A DNA stretch of 64,000 bases. Origin: Pseudoteredinibacter isoporae. Lineage in GTDB: Bacteria > Pseudomonadota > Gammaproteobacteria > Pseudomonadales > Cellvibrionaceae. Shown in pieces: positions 17,402-24,217 of the stretch; the stretch's first letter is position 1, and every line of letters begins with the position of its first letter. The DNA lies in contig NZ_JAAONY010000002.1 in assembly GCF_011602085.1 (NCBI RefSeq), positions 434,001 through 498,000 on the forward strand, in the 5' to 3' direction. The translations under genes were made by a program, and so were the position numbers. The notes under the pieces were generated by a model that saw only the letters and a program-made list of their open reading frames with translations, did not search any database and was not told the DNA's origin.

Positions 17402-17860
17402 CTAATATACGCATATTTCCAATATGCGTTTTTCAATATATCCAAGGAAAGAATCAGAGTATTTTCTAAACTCACCCTCCTCGTAGGCATGTATATAAAC
17501 TGGACTCTCATTTTCACTGTTAACAGTAGAGAGATCTAAGTAAAACTCTTCGTCATTAGAAATTGCAAACATTAACCTTGAGCTCAAAAGACAAGGCAAA
17601 CCATCAGCTTTATTCTGTTTATCAAGCTCGAGGATATCGGGTTTACCTATTTCTTCATCATCTAACCCATAAATAATATCTGATCTTATTTGGCCGCCTC
17701 CATACCTTTGCAACCACCACCGATAAGATGGGGGGAAATTGACCCCCAAACTTCTCTCCGCCTGTTCAATACAGCTAAGAGAAGCCCCTGAACCATCATA
17801 ATCCGCAAACTCCACTTTATACCGTTTTACCAATTCTTGAACTTTGTCATAACTAGTCAC
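17402..17860 (-). CDS. SUKH (SMI1/KNR4) family immunity protein
   Basis: A 152-aa cytoplasmic protein. The SUKH hallmark is visible: IEQAERSLGVNFPPSYRWWLQRYGGG at about 31-56, then GLDDEEIG, LMFAISNDEEFYLDL and a C-terminal FLGYI helix. SUKH proteins neutralise a wide range of polymorphic-toxin nucleases. Start GTG at 17860. A frame ending RELNCD overlaps this start and may be the last codons of the lost cognate toxin tip; everything upstream is replaced by IS copy b at 17873. It is an orphan immunity gene. Confidence 0.85.
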   Translation of the reverse strand: MTSYDKVQELVKRYKVEFADYDGSGASLSCIEQAERSLGVNFPPSYRWWLQRYGGGQIRSDIIYGLDDEEIGKPDILELDKQNKADGLPCLLSSRLMFAISNDEEFYLDLSTVNSENESPVYIHAYEEGEFRKYSDSFLGYIEKRILEICVY

Positions 17861-17872
17861 AGTTTAGCTCTC

Positions 17873-18163
17873 TATCATAACAATATTGCTGAAATTTCCC
17901 ATCAAAAAACCCGACAGCAGGAACGGCAAATGCGACGTTTCAAATCAGTTGGCCAAGCCCAAAGGTTCCTCGCCTGCCACGGAGTGATCAATAATCATTT
18001 TCGACAACAAAGACATCTGCTAAAAGCAAAATACTACCCTGAGCTTAGAAACAGAGCATTTTCACAGTGGCAACAGGTACCTGTGCCTCGAACATGGAAA
18101 CTGCCTAATAATTGGTCAACCTTGTTCTTCTTTATCGAGTTGAAAAGTTAAGTTGACAATGCC
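17873..18163 (+). mobile_element. IS6-like element, distal fragment (copy b)
   Basis: Starts abruptly inside the transposase at the HNNIAEISHQK codons and runs to the right terminal repeat, TTAAGTTGACAATGCC, at 18149-18163. Carries the third catalytic Glu region (QQERQMRRFKSV) but no start and no first two Asp. Same orientation as all other copies. Confidence 0.85.
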
Positions 18164-18273
18164 AATGGGCGGGTCATCTGACGCTGGTTACCGAATATAT
18201 CGTAGCGATAGCCGGTGGTTTCACCTTCCGGATTCTGGCTTCTGACTACCCGGCCCATCCGCAAAATAGTTGT
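18162..18273 (-). repeat. Rhs core fragment C (copy of 26734-26844)
   Basis: Continues the Rhs core exactly where fragment A stops (they overlap at CAATGGGCGGGTCATCT). It is more diverged, with several substitutions and a one-base insertion that breaks the frame. A plus C together rebuild 26598-26844, as if one orphan core piece had been split by the insertion of everything between 15.2 and 18.2 kb. Confidence 0.8.
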
Positions 18274-18278
18274 TGTAC

Positions 18279-18355
18279 CTTGAAAATGGAAGCAGCCTAA
18301 TAATTAGGCTGCAGGGTGTAATTTGGCTGAGTTTAGACTTTAAGTTGACAGTGCC
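18279..18355 (+). mobile_element. Variant right end of the IS6-like element with a hairpin
   Basis: Related to, but diverged from, the right ends of the other copies (shared ATGGAAGC.GC.TAATAATT). It contains a perfect 10-bp stem with a 1-nt centre at 18292-18312, and ends in TTAAGTTGACAGTGCC (18340-18355). The same variant recurs at 20431-20618, where the sequence between hairpin and terminal repeat is expanded into a microsatellite. Confidence 0.7.
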
Positions 18356-18929
18356 TCTTTAGAAGCCTTTCGCACTCAGAAAACCCTTTTTTAAATCGCA
18401 ACCCCTTTAAATTGTACTTTTCCAATTCTCTTTTAGTAGCATCGTTTACAACTATCAACCAATGTTTTTTTCTTCCTGTGCCAAAACAAAGATCCGTACG
18501 ATAAAATTCTATCGTAGATTCACTTATAGGCTCTTTAAGAATTACAGGCGTAGCACCTACAACAGACTCATATTCCCCACATTCTTCACACTTGTTTACA
18601 AATCTTGTTTTCCGAGTAATAGAATCAAATTCTACGACACTTTCTACACTCAATGCATACAAACTATCTTTTTGGTTGATGCTATGAAAGCTCAGGCCTC
18701 CCAACCCCAATTCTAAACACACTTGCTTGAATTTTTCACTAACAACCAGCACACCCTCATATGAATAAGAGATATCAAATCCTTTAATCTTGGGCTCAAA
18801 GTCATGACAATATGCGCCAACTGAGCAATCGAGCACAGTGCCACATACTGGACAAAGTTCTATATTTGAACCCGATTTGAAAGATTTTCCATCATTTAAC
18901 TCAGATGCAATTGAAAAAATATTTGTCAT
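18333..18929 (-). CDS. Double-CXXCG-motif immunity-like protein; 3' end formed by an IS terminal repeat
   Basis: A 198-aa protein with CPVCG at residues 26-30 and CEECG at 114-118, the two zinc-ribbon halves of the double-CXXCG family. These proteins are common downstream of polymorphic toxins. Later segments FYRTDLCFGTG and LIVVNDATKRELEKYNLKGLRF also fit that family (RTD...LIVS...L). Its ATG overlaps the stop of the preceding toxin-tip remnant (ATGA at 18926-18929), the standard toxin/immunity coupling. The last seven residues (RHCQLKV) are read from the IS terminal repeat, so the original C-terminus is lost. Immunity function is inferred from family and context. Confidence 0.75.
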   Translation of the reverse strand: MTNIFSIASELNDGKSFKSGSNIELCPVCGTVLDCSVGAYCHDFEPKIKGFDISYSYEGVLVVSEKFKQVCLELGLGGLSFHSINQKDSLYALSVESVVEFDSITRKTRFVNKCEECGEYESVVGATPVILKEPISESTIEFYRTDLCFGTGRKKHWLIVVNDATKRELEKYNLKGLRFKKGFSECERLLKRHCQLKV

Positions 18930-19196
18930 TCTAAATCCGGATGTTGTTTGAAAAAATCATCTGCCGTGTCTTTAAACTCGGCTCCCGGCCCTTTGTAAAA
19001 ATCACATAAAGCACCTAAACACTCATCTCTAGTGAAGTTTTCTTGGATATCGAAGCCGATGCTATTTGAGGAAGGTCTCATATTACTTCCGAAACCATCA
19101 GTCTTGTTCTCTAGGAATCTATTCATTTCTTTGTTTCGATTGAACGATTCCACCAATGGTCCGCCTAAATAGCTCCTTATTTGTCGAGTTTGTAAT
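18926..19196 (-). pseudogene. Orphan toxin-tip remnant upstream of the double-CXXCG gene
   Basis: An open frame runs from the IS terminal repeat (about 19197) to a TGA that overlaps the next gene's ATG. It encodes about 90 residues (KLQTRQIRSYLGGPLVESF... to ...DDFFKQHPDLE). A GTG at 19156 could start a 76-aa product, but the lack of a ribosome-binding site and the cut by the IS suggest a severed Rhs C-terminal tip. No toxin family is recognisable. Confidence 0.6.
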
Positions 19197-19212
19197 TTAA
19201 GTTGACAGTGCC
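19197..19212 (+). repeat. Solo right terminal repeat of the IS6-like element
   Basis: TTAAGTTGACAGTGCC without accompanying transposase sequence. It marks the junction between the tip remnant (18.9-19.2 kb) and the following immunity-like gene. Confidence 0.75.
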
Positions 19213-19250
19213 GTTATCACTCTATATTTGTGAGATTTAGACTGTAATTG

Positions 19251-19976
19251 CTAAAATTTTTTATAAAAACTGCGCCACTTTAAATCAAGATGACGCATTA
19301 CTCTCCTAGTTCGACTAGCATTCTCTAAGCACCTATCTAGTTGAAAATCCTTTCTACTTTTCTGCTTTTTTAAAAGTGCCATAGATACAAATTCCACATC
19401 ATACTGATCTAAAAAATTTATCGCATCAACCACCTTCCATTGATTTCCGCTATCATCACTCAAAACTTCTTCTAGGTGTTTTTTGACCAGAGGTGCAAAC
19501 TCCAACCAATTATAATCCAAAATATGTGAATACAATTTTTTCAGCTCAAAGGGATTTCGATTTGACTTCTCAATAATATCAGATAAAGGTTGAAAAATTT
19601 TTTTTCTCGCACCATCCCCCAAAATTTCAGACACCTCAACCTGATTAATCCAATAACAAATGAAAGCTTCCAAGACCTTTTCGTAAACAGTGCTATATCC
19701 CCTCAACCGATGGGAACTCTTGTCTAGCTCTAACAAACCTTCACCGCTGCTACACTCCTTAGCAAGCCGATCAAAGGCACTTTCATTGCCCCAAGACACC
19801 AGCAAACACAAGGCATACACTTTTATTTCTGGCGTACTTCCTAACTCAACCAAATCCAAAAGATCAGCCACCCTATTGACAGGTATCTCATCTTTTGGCA
19901 AAAGCAACATTTCATAGAAGCCAATAAATTCACCGTCTTCCGATTTGTTAATAAGATCTAACTCTTTCATTTTCAT
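19251..19976 (-). CDS. Probable orphan immunity protein, helical, family unknown
   Basis: A 241-aa, Lys/Glu/Leu-rich protein predicted all-helical (repeating 30-40-residue helix pairs, HEAT-like by eye). No signal peptide. Its ATG overlaps the TGA of a toxin-tip remnant (ATGA at 19973-19976) and it is flanked by IS ends. Immunity function is therefore inferred from position, as for its neighbours. The protein looks complete, stopping before the IS repeat. I do not recognise a named family. Confidence 0.6.
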   Translation of the reverse strand: MKMKELDLINKSEDGEFIGFYEMLLLPKDEIPVNRVADLLDLVELGSTPEIKVYALCLLVSWGNESAFDRLAKECSSGEGLLELDKSSHRLRGYSTVYEKVLEAFICYWINQVEVSEILGDGARKKIFQPLSDIIEKSNRNPFELKKLYSHILDYNWLEFAPLVKKHLEEVLSDDSGNQWKVVDAINFLDQYDVEFVSMALLKKQKSRKDFQLDRCLENASRTRRVMRHLDLKWRSFYKKF

Positions 19977-20076
19977 CTAGATTTTGGATTCGAAATATAT
20001 TCAGATGGCACACAAGGACTAATTAAACACTCACCATCACGCATAGAGTTCTCCAAGGCACCCTGTGCTCGCCTTC
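19973..20076 (-). pseudogene. Orphan toxin-tip remnant (last about 33 codons)
   Basis: The frame reads RAQGALENSMRDGECLISP...ISNPKSR and stops at TGA sharing the ATGA with the next gene. Upstream it is truncated by IS copy c at about 20077. The coupling and codon-like composition mark it as the 3' end of a lost toxin gene. Confidence 0.6.
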
Positions 20077-20429
20077 TGGCCAACTATCGCTCTGCACTAA
20101 GGGACTTGGGCTGCAAAGTGCAACATTCCACCGCACAATATCATAACAATATTGCTGAGATTTCCCATCAAAAAACCTGACAGCAGGAACGGCAAATGCG
20201 GCGTTTCAAATAAGTTGGCCAAGCCCAAAGATTCCTCGCCTGCCACGGAGTGATCAATAATCATTTTCAACAACAAAGGCACCTGCTAAAAAGCGAAATA
20301 CTACCGTGAGCTTAGAAACAAAGTATTTTTACAGTGGCAACAGGTTACCTGTGCCTCGAACATGGAAACTACTTAATAATTGGTCAACTTTGCTCTTCTT
20401 TATCGAGTTGAAAAGTTAAGTTGACAATG
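20077..20429 (+). mobile_element. IS6-like element, distal fragment (copy c)
   Basis: Begins in the transposase at TGGCCAACTATCGCTCTGC (LANYRSALRD) and ends with GTTAAGTTGACAATG. It has stops and single-base changes against the other copies, for example an extra A in CTGCTAAAAAGCG. It is non-functional and directly followed by the variant IS end at 20431. Confidence 0.8.
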
Positions 20430-20430
20430 T

Positions 20431-20618
20431 CCTTGAAAATGGAAGCAGCCTAATAATTAGGCTGCAGGGTGTATTTGGGCTGAGTTTAGAGTTTAGAGTT
20501 TAGAGTTTAGAGTTTAGAGTTTAGAGTTTAGAGTTTAGAGTTTAGAGTTTAGAGTTTAGAGTTTAGAGTTTAGAGTTTAGAGTTTAGAGTTTAGAGTTTA
20601 GAGTTTAAGTTGACAGTG
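20431..20618 (+). mobile_element. Variant IS right end, expanded by a microsatellite
   Basis: Same variant end as 18279-18355 (hairpin at 20445-20465, then GGTGTA.TTGGGCTGAGTTTAGA). The short stretch before the terminal repeat TTAAGTTGACAGTG has grown to 18 copies of a 7-mer. Confidence 0.7.
20482..20607 (+). repeat. Heptanucleotide microsatellite (GAGTTTA) x 18
   Basis: A total of 126 nt, 18 perfect tandem copies of GAGTTTA. The last unit overlaps the stop codon (20605-20607) of the minus-strand gene that follows. The homologous site at 18331-18340 has one unit. A perfect array of this length is expected to change copy number by slippage. Confidence 0.97.
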
Positions 20619-20937
20619 TCTTTATTTCTACGCTTTCACCAAAAATGCTTAATGCGGGAAGATCACTCCACGCAGAAATAAACGAGTACTCAGTAATCTC
20701 GTTCTCATCAGCCTCAACGATAGAACAAACCTTCCGTACCTTTTCTGATTCAGTTGATACTTTAATATGGCATAAATCAACCCTTTCAGGGGAATAAGCC
20801 TCAACTCCAACTACACCTTTAAAAACAAGAATATGAGTTGCTTCTTGCCAATCCTTTAGAACAACTTTTGCTACATCTGATTGAACAGTAAATTCAGTAA
20901 TCTGCCCATCCGATACATTTAATTCAGAAATTATCAT
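20605..20937 (-). CDS. Small probable immunity protein ending inside an IS terminal repeat
   Basis: About 110 aa (ATG at 20937; an in-frame TTG at 20943 would add two residues), beta-rich, no signal peptide, AGGG upstream. The last residues (TLST) and stop TAA are read from the IS repeat, so the C-terminus is borrowed from the IS. It lies 20 nt downstream of an orphan Rhs tip (20958-21192), which is the argument for an immunity role. Family not recognised. Confidence 0.55.
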   Translation of the reverse strand: MIISELNVSDGQITEFTVQSDVAKVVLKDWQEATHILVFKGVVGVEAYSPERVDLCHIKVSTESEKVRKVCSIVEADENEITEYSFISAWSDLPALSIFGESVEIKTLST

Positions 20938-20957
20938 AATCAAGACCCTGAGAATTT

Positions 20958-21192
20958 TTAACCTGATAAAAAAACCAGTACCACTTCCTGGGGTTTAACT
21001 TCGGCCTCTGGTGATGACCGTCTGGCTTCTTCGCGATGTTTTGTTGACTTGCCATCATTAATCACACGGACGGAATCTTGCTTAGCATCAGGTGAACATT
21101 TGCCATATTTACCTGGGCTGATTTCGAAAATTGACGAGTAACTATGAAGATCAATGTAGTAAAGCGGATTACTATAGGCACATCTTGAAGAA
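20958..21192 (-). pseudogene. Orphan Rhs C-terminal tip still carrying the end of the Rhs core
   Basis: The minus-strand frame reads RCAYSNPLYYIDLHSYSSIF and continues to FLSG-stop at 20958. AYSNPxYY matches the end of the core of the intact Rhs protein (YAYSNPTYYFDPNGH), and the DNA shares CGGATTACTATAGGCA with 25101-25116. The frame is closed by a stop just upstream of this motif. It is a displaced toxin module of about 70 residues, cut exactly at the core/tip boundary. Confidence 0.7.
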
Positions 21193-21262
21193 TCAAACTA
21201 AGCAGGTGATCAATAATTTAAACGGCTAAAGCCAAGAGCTTCGCCACTTAAACTTCTAAAGA

Positions 21263-21823
21263 CTAATTGTATTTATCCATATCAGTCCTATCAACTTCTA
21301 CTATTTCTAAGTCCCCTTGCTTAGAATCAATGTCGTAAGGCACACTCAAGTCAAAAGCATCTAAAGCATCCAAAAATCCCTGCGGAGGGCAATATCCATG
21401 TTCAGTAATATAGTGTAATAATAAAGTTGGGAATGAATAAAACTCGCCACTTTTAAGAGATGGAATACAAATTTCATTCACACCTGCTTTCATAGTACTA
21501 TTGCCTTTGTAGAGGCCTAACCCCGAAGGATTGTACTCTATTGATGCCTGACTAAAAGGGCAACTGTATGGGCTACCTCGAACATGCATACAGTGAACAT
21601 TAATTGATTTTTCCTTTTCATAATTACCCGTTTTTATATCCTCATCGTTTTTTAAGTCAAGGAAAGTAATTTCGCGAAGCTTCTGAATCAGATCCTCTCT
21701 TACAATACCTTTAGAGTATTCTGACTCAACACCAAGCCAACCTATATTTTTTACGGAAGGGAATACATCAACAATTTCCTCTCCATCCCCATCTCGATAA
21801 CAAGACAAATCTCTATAGAACAT
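21263..21823 (-). CDS. DUF7919-like probable immunity protein
   Basis: A 186-aa protein beginning MFYRDLSCYRD, then NIGWLGVES, RGSPYSCPF and FPTLLLHYITEHGYCPPQGFLDAL. This order (DL..Y, NxGWL, RG..xCPF, P.L..HY...HGY.PP..F) resembles a small family often met beside bacterial polymorphic toxins that I know as DUF7919. The name should be verified by a profile search. It starts 3 nt after the stop of a tip remnant and has no signal peptide. Confidence 0.65.
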   Translation of the reverse strand: MFYRDLSCYRDGDGEEIVDVFPSVKNIGWLGVESEYSKGIVREDLIQKLREITFLDLKNDEDIKTGNYEKEKSINVHCMHVRGSPYSCPFSQASIEYNPSGLGLYKGNSTMKAGVNEICIPSLKSGEFYSFPTLLLHYITEHGYCPPQGFLDALDAFDLSVPYDIDSKQGDLEIVEVDRTDMDKYN

Positions 21824-21826
21824 TCA

Positions 21827-21981
21827 CTAACGTCTCTTGGTAACAATTTCAGTACATGTAGCCAATGTGCAAACACCTGCATCAGGCTTTAATATTTCAC
21901 TAAGCGGAGTTCTATAATTAACAGTCGTAGAATTCCTAAAAATATTTGTCTGAGAATCTGGAGCAAAAATCGCGTAATTGA
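21827..21981 (-). pseudogene. Orphan toxin-tip remnant upstream of the DUF7919-like gene
   Basis: The frame NYAIFAPDSQTNIF...CTEIVTKRR-stop (about 50 codons) continues upstream only as antisense of IS copy d, so the true toxin sequence is cut at about 21981. No family is recognisable from what remains. Confidence 0.55.
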
Positions 21982-22445
21982 TCTGGATATACTCATTACC
22001 AAACGCAGAAACAAGTATGCTGCCACTAGGTTCTTTAAAAAACTGTTTAAAACCCAGACTCAAACAACCCGAAAAATAACAACCGACAGACTGGCCAGCT
22101 ATCGCTCTGCACTAAGAGACCTGGGCTGCACAGTGCAACATTCCACCGCACAATATCATAACAATATTGCTGAAATTTCCCATCAAAAAAACCGACAGCA
22201 GGAACGGCAAATGCGGTGTTTTAAATCAGTTGGCCAAGCCCAATGGTTCCTCACCTGCCACGGAGTGATCAATAATCATTTTCGACAACAAAGACACCCG
22301 CTAAAAGCAAAATACTACCGTGAGCTTAGAAACAGAGCATTTTCACAGTGGCAACAGGTTACCTGTGCCTCGAACATGGAAGCTGCTTAATAATTGGTCA
22401 GCCCTGTTCTTCTTTATCGAGCTGAAAAGTTAAGTTGACAACGCC
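21982..22445 (+). mobile_element. IS6-like element, distal 60% (copy d), transposase frame intact over the A-rich site
   Basis: Starts at CTGGATATACTCATTACC (LDILITKR, second catalytic Asp), with a small difference after NEYIQ-antisense, and runs to TTAAGTTGACAACGCC. At the site where copy e has an A8 run, this copy has CCCGAAAAATAA, two bases more. That keeps the reading frame through TTRKITTDRLASYRSALRD. Confidence 0.85.
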
Positions 22446-22446
22446 C

Positions 22447-22578
22447 GCTGAAGACCTAAGCGGTGCAACAGTATTGGTTTTCGGGTGGCTTAAAGTTTCA
22501 AAGTCCAAACACAAGAAATGGTACATCAATGTCCACAACAACGATCCAGCCTACCTATTTGTTAAACTCAAAGAATAA
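22447..22578 (+). pseudogene. Truncated second copy of the C-terminus of the 280-aa accessory protein
   Basis: The 43 codons plus stop are homologous to 17084-17218. I count about 14 codons with a base change, all synonymous, one codon deleted (Lys-Lys-Glu to Lys-Glu) and no amino-acid change. It joins the right end of IS copy d directly. The piece therefore derives from a functional, diverged homologue rather than from a recent duplication of the local gene. Confidence 0.85.
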
Positions 22579-22637
22579 GATCAATGCGACTGGATCATTG
22601 GAGCCGATTTTCTGATTCTTTTCACCTTTTATTTACC

Positions 22638-23066
22638 TCATTCGAGCTGAAGGGTTCCTATAATCGAGAGAAATGCCATCAATTGACCTTTTGAATAACT
22701 TTCAATTTTCAAGTCGCCACCTAAAAAGGGATATGGCTCAGGAATATAAACTTCGCCCTCCTCTAAAATGCCAACTACCCCCTCTAATTTATCAACCTTT
22801 TCTTCACACAACACATCTTCTCTAATGATTTCATGTTCGAGGCAATCATTCGCAAAAGATTGCCTACCAAAGAACTGCATTTCATTTAGCTCAGGCGGCA
22901 TGACATACAACAAGGCCAATTGATCATTCGAACTATCCATCAAAAACAGATCGCCAAAAAGACTATGCCCTAAAATGAGATCGAACCTACCTGCTTGGGC
23001 AGGCCACAAATCTAATTCTGTTATTGGTTTAGGCTCATTAAAAACAACGCAATATTTATTCTTCAT
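22638..23066 (-). CDS. Tdi1/DUF1851-like immunity protein
   Basis: A 142-aa protein. LILGHSLFGDLFLMDSSNDQ and the C-terminal YPFLGGDLKIESYSKGQLMAFLSIIGTLQ match the layout of the T6SS-Tdi1 immunity C-terminal domain (DUF1851: GD.F...; lGG....E.l....lm.hL......). It has no signal peptide. Directly upstream, after a few codons, comes the left end of IS copy e, so its toxin partner is gone: an orphan immunity gene. Confidence 0.7.
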   Translation of the reverse strand: MKNKYCVVFNEPKPITELDLWPAQAGRFDLILGHSLFGDLFLMDSSNDQLALLYVMPPELNEMQFFGRQSFANDCLEHEIIREDVLCEEKVDKLEGVVGILEEGEVYIPEPYPFLGGDLKIESYSKGQLMAFLSIIGTLQLE

Positions 23067-23101
23067 AACTATTTCAGAAGTAACACCCCTAAATCACATT
23101 A

Positions 23102-23896
23102 GCATTGTCAACTTAACCTACATGCTAAACTTCACCTCATGAATACCTACAAACGTTTCCGATACCCTAAGACCATTATCACCCACGCCATATGGTTATA
23201 TCACCGATTTACTTTAAGTTTTCGCGATATTGAGGAAATCCTAGCCATTCGAGGCGTAACGGTTTCCTACGAAACCATCCGACAATGGTGCTTGAAATTT
23301 GCACCCTATTTCGCCAAAACTCTAAAGAAGAAACATGGGACACATGGAAATCACTGGTTTCTTGACGAAGTTTTTATCAAAATCAATGGGAAACCGCATT
23401 ACTTATGGCGTGCTGTTAAATCAGATGGCAGTGAGCTGGATATACTCATTACCAAACGCAGAAACAAGTATGCTGCCACTAGGTTCTTTAAAAAACTCTT
23501 TAAAACTCAGACTCAAACAACCAAAAAAAACAACCGACAGACTGGCCAGCTATCGCTCTGCACTAAGAGACTTGGGCTGCACAGTGCAACATTCCATCGC
23601 ACAATATCATAACAATATCGCTGAAATTTCCCATCAAAAAACTCGACAGCAGGAACGGCAAATGCGGCGTTTCAAATCAGTTGGCCAAGCCCAAAGGTTC
23701 CTCACCTGCCACGGAGTGATCAATAATCATTTTCGACAACAAAGACACCTGCTAAAAGCAAAGTACTACCGAGAGCTTAGAAACAGAGCATTTTCACAGT
23801 GGCAACAGGTTACCTGTGCCTCGAACATGGAAACTGCTCAATAGTTGGCCAGCTTCGTTTTTCTTTATCGAATTGAAAAGTTAAGTTGACGGTGCC
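23102..23896 (+). mobile_element. Near-complete IS6-family insertion sequence (copy e)
   Basis: 795 bp. Left end AGCATTGTCAACTTAA and right end TTAAGTTGACGGTGCC are inverted repeats. The length and GGCA-type ends fit the IS6/IS26 family (about 0.8 kb, GGCACTGT-like termini). It contains one transposase gene disrupted by a frameshift. I see no obvious 8-bp target duplication around it, which fits insertion followed by recombination between copies. Confidence 0.88.
23139..23844 (+). pseudogene. IS6-family DDE transposase, frameshifted at an A8 run
   Basis: Frame 1 (23139-23612) supplies the helix-turn-helix (FSFRDIEEILAIRGVTVSYETIRQW-type) and the first catalytic Asp in WFLDEVFIKI, then the second Asp in SELDILITKRR. 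The third region, with Glu in QQERQMRRFKSVGQAQRFL, lies in another frame ending at 23844. Comparison with copy d shows two bases missing at 23521-23530. Without slippage the product is a 157-aa fragment whose tail is wrong. The restored length, about 235 aa, is normal for IS6. Confidence 0.85.
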
Positions 23897-23909
23897 CAGC
23901 AGTACAACA

Positions 23910-24203
23910 TCAACTAAAAAATAATGTTAATAATCTAACTCTTACTTCTTCCACATCACTCTCAACAACTTCAACACTACCTTTATTCAAAATAAACTTC
24001 GTAAATACATGCCCCAATATGAAAGAGCAAAGCTCATCCTTTGTTATCAAACCAGTAGAAAAAGACCTCTCAAGATCTTTTTCAGTACATTTTTTTTCTA
24101 TAAACTCCTTCACTTCAATTGGATCAGGAGGTGCGGCAATATATAGTGATATGTAAGCAATCAAGACCTCGACTATTTCATCGCTGAAAGTTAAAACAAA
24201 CAT
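23910..24203 (-). CDS. Probable cognate immunity protein of the current Rhs toxin tip
   Basis: A 97-aa, mostly helical, acidic protein (many Glu; EVKEFIEKKCTEKDLERSF). It starts 14 nt after the Rhs stop and is therefore the last gene of the operon. Position immediately behind an Rhs tip is the standard place for the immunity gene, and no family is recognised. AT-rich, like the tip and unlike the Rhs core, so tip and immunity probably arrived together. It lacks a signal peptide, which implies protection in the cytoplasm. Confidence 0.65.
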   Translation of the reverse strand: MFVLTFSDEIVEVLIAYISLYIAAPPDPIEVKEFIEKKCTEKDLERSFSTGLITKDELCSFILGHVFTKFILNKGSVEVVESDVEEVRVRLLTLFFS

Positions 24204-24217
24204 TTCATCTCCAAAAG

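Noticed and set aside
18462-18716. Plus-strand 84-codon frame over the double-CXXCG gene
   Set aside because: Antisense of a gene with two clear zinc motifs and an ATGA coupling; no ribosome-binding site.
20482-20607. CRISPR-like repeat array
   Set aside because: The unit is 7 bp, perfectly contiguous and without spacers: a microsatellite.
21827-22063. 78-codon gene upstream of the DUF7919-like gene
   Set aside because: Its first third is antisense of the IS transposase; only the last about 50 codons can be real toxin-tip sequence.
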